Source: Bacteroidota bacterium
Lineage (GTDB): Bacteria > Bacteroidota > Bacteroidia > Bacteroidales > Bacteroidaceae
Reading direction: 5' to 3'
Length of the DNA: 51,406 bases
NCBI GenBank assembly: GCA_023415545.1
Contig: JAEZKJ010000035.1
Coordinates: 1 to 51,406, forward strand
Every line of letters starts with the position of its first letter. Position 1 is the first letter of the stretch. The position numbers were made by a program, and so were the translations under genes. The notes below the pieces were generated by a model, which did not search any database, was not told where the DNA came from, and saw only the letters and a list, made by a program, of their open reading frames with translations. Positions 50,572 to 51,406 of this stretch are shown piece by piece.

Positions 50572-50579
50572 CAAAAGTA
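50572..50579 (-). promoter_or_regulatory. MATE gene promoter -7 element (directly abutting the start codon)
   Basis: Minus-strand TACTTTTG ends at 50572; the ATG begins at 50566. The sequence between is CACCC. If transcription starts at the usual distance, the transcript begins at or within a base or two of the start codon. Confidence 0.6.
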
Positions 50580-50699
50580 CTACACTATTGTCACCGATTA
50601 CTAAAACCCAATAGAAAAATTTAGATAAACGCATTAACAATTCTATATTATAGATAAAAAGAGGTACATTACTATTTATTATTAGTTTGGAAAATAGTT

Positions 50700-50707
50700 T
50701 ATATTTG
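50700..50707 (+). promoter_or_regulatory. Alkaline phosphatase gene promoter -7 element
   Basis: TATATTTG, 28 bases upstream of the ATG at 50736. No well-spaced -33 box; no clear Pho-box-like direct repeat was seen. Confidence 0.55.
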
Positions 50708-50735
50708 CATATATCATTCAATAAAAAGAAAAGAG

Positions 50736-51406
50736 ATGAAAAAAATTACATTTATTTTTACCTTCCTATTTCTATTTACTGCCTTTGCTTTTGGCCAACA
50801 AGCTAAATACGTGTTCTACTTTATTGGCGATGGAATGGGAGTAAATCAAGTTTTGGGTACAGAAATGTACAACTCTGAATTAAAAGGGGAAATAGGAGTC
50901 ACTCCTCTGCTGTTCACACAATTCCCATATTGTACTACTGCCACAACATTTTCAGCTACAAATGGTGTGACAGATTCGGCTGCTGCAGGAACTGCATTAG
51001 CAACAGGTAATAAAACGAAAAATGGTGCTATTGGAGTTAAAAAAGACTTAACAACTCCGGTAAATAGTATTGCTACATTAGCGAAAAATAAGGGTAAAGC
51101 AGTAGGAATAACTTCAAGTGTTAGTGTTGATCATGCTACACCGGCAGCTTTTTATGGGCACCAAGGCTCTAGAAGCAGCTATTATGATATGGGATTAGAT
51201 CTTATTGCTGCGAACTTTGATTTTTATGCAGGCTCTGACTTCCTTGATCCCTTCAACAAAAAGATGAAGGATAAAAGTTATACCGATCTTTATAAATTGA
51301 CTAAAAACGCTGGATATACTCTTGTACGTGGATATGATGAATATAAAAAGAGCTCAGATAAAGCTTCAAAAATGATTCTTTTCCAACCAGAGAGTGCAAA
51401 AGATAG
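50736..51406 (+). CDS. Alkaline phosphatase (5' part, truncated by the window edge)
   Basis: The first 223 codons of an alkaline phosphatase superfamily enzyme, running off the right edge. A signal peptide (about 1-20, ending AFAFG) precedes the metal-binding FIGDGMG with Asp32 and the nucleophile motif GVTDSAAAGTALATG with Ser81. ITSSVSVDHATPAAFYGH (about 125-142) supplies further metal and substrate residues. It is secreted to the periplasm, releasing phosphate from monoesters. The start is the ATG at 50736; no other Met is better placed. Confidence 0.92.
   Translation, partial: MKKITFIFTFLFLFTAFAFGQQAKYVFYFIGDGMGVNQVLGTEMYNSELKGEIGVTPLLFTQFPYCTTATTFSATNGVTDSAAAGTALATGNKTKNGAIGVKKDLTTPVNSIATLAKNKGKAVGITSSVSVDHATPAAFYGHQGSRSSYYDMGLDLIAANFDFYAGSDFLDPFNKKMKDKSYTDLYKLTKNAGYTLVRGYDEYKKSSDKASKMILFQPESAKD

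Noticed and set aside
1..51406. tRNA genes, insertion sequences, prophage or integrase genes
   Set aside because: No tRNA-like T-arm with matching acceptor ends and no transposase or integrase motifs were seen on either strand.

Overview
The window is chromosomal DNA from a low-GC member of the Bacteroidota, most likely the order Bacteroidales. Three things point there. The partial 16S 5' end at bases 1-105 reads like a Bacteroidales 16S. Most transcription units are preceded by the Bacteroidota sigma-ABfr -7 element TAnnTTTG, several times with a TTTG -33 box about 18-22 bases upstream. Many genes belong to families typical of the phylum (DUF4831, DUF3332, DUF3256, DUF4290, LruC-domain lipoproteins, an OMP beta-barrel receptor with a carboxypeptidase-like N-terminal domain). 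No phage, integrase, transposase, CRISPR array or tRNA gene was recognised; the gene content is mostly housekeeping.

Layout. 1-1247: 5' end of a minus-strand rRNA operon, its two promoters, and a degenerate 144-bp tandem repeat. 1248-3563: an outer-membrane receptor-like protein. 3569-8259 (minus): hpt, adk, obg, pgeF, a B3/4-domain protein, an M23 peptidase and a tiny basic protein. 8379-10986 (plus): nnr and a DUF4831 protein. 11133-16547: an MFS carrier, a DUF3332 lipoprotein, class II aldolase, L31 type B, a DUF3256 protein and a sugar kinase. 16817-26928: two LruC-domain surface lipoproteins bracket lgt, diaminopimelate dehydrogenase, ruvA, a lipoprotein and a CCA-adding-type enzyme. 26929-27740: a gene-free stretch with a strong small-RNA candidate. 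27741-33426 (minus): rseP, dxr, rimM, murA, DUF4290 and tsaB. 33522-35715 (plus): yicC, gmk, a 61-residue membrane protein and nadD. 35902-39638: a phosphoesterase, menA, and a tight rex-FAH-ispF operon. 39952-40587: SUI1-like and DUF2007 proteins. 40659-43591 (minus): rplM-rpsI-rpsB-tsf. 43864-44644: a zeta-toxin-like kinase with a small overlapping partner. 44818-50566 (minus): asnS, an rRNA pseudouridine synthase with a long disordered N-terminus, purB and a MATE exporter. 50736-end: a truncated alkaline phosphatase.

How the genes work together. The cell-envelope theme is strong: dxr and ispF (isoprenoid precursors), menA (menaquinone), murA and ddh (peptidoglycan precursors), pgeF and M23 (peptidoglycan editing and remodelling), lgt and rseP (lipoprotein maturation and envelope stress proteolysis). 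The rest is translation (rplM, rpsI, rpsB, tsf, L31, asnS, rimM, tsaB, obg) and nucleotide metabolism (adk, hpt, gmk, purB).

The items most worth follow-up are the small-RNA candidate at about 27381-27640, the 32-bp-spaced repeat array at 20233-20336, the MurA active-site Cys-to-Asp replacement, the zeta-kinase pair, the 144-bp repeats beside the rRNA promoters, and the palindromic element inside the rpsB-tsf operon. I found no clear large undescribed multi-gene system.
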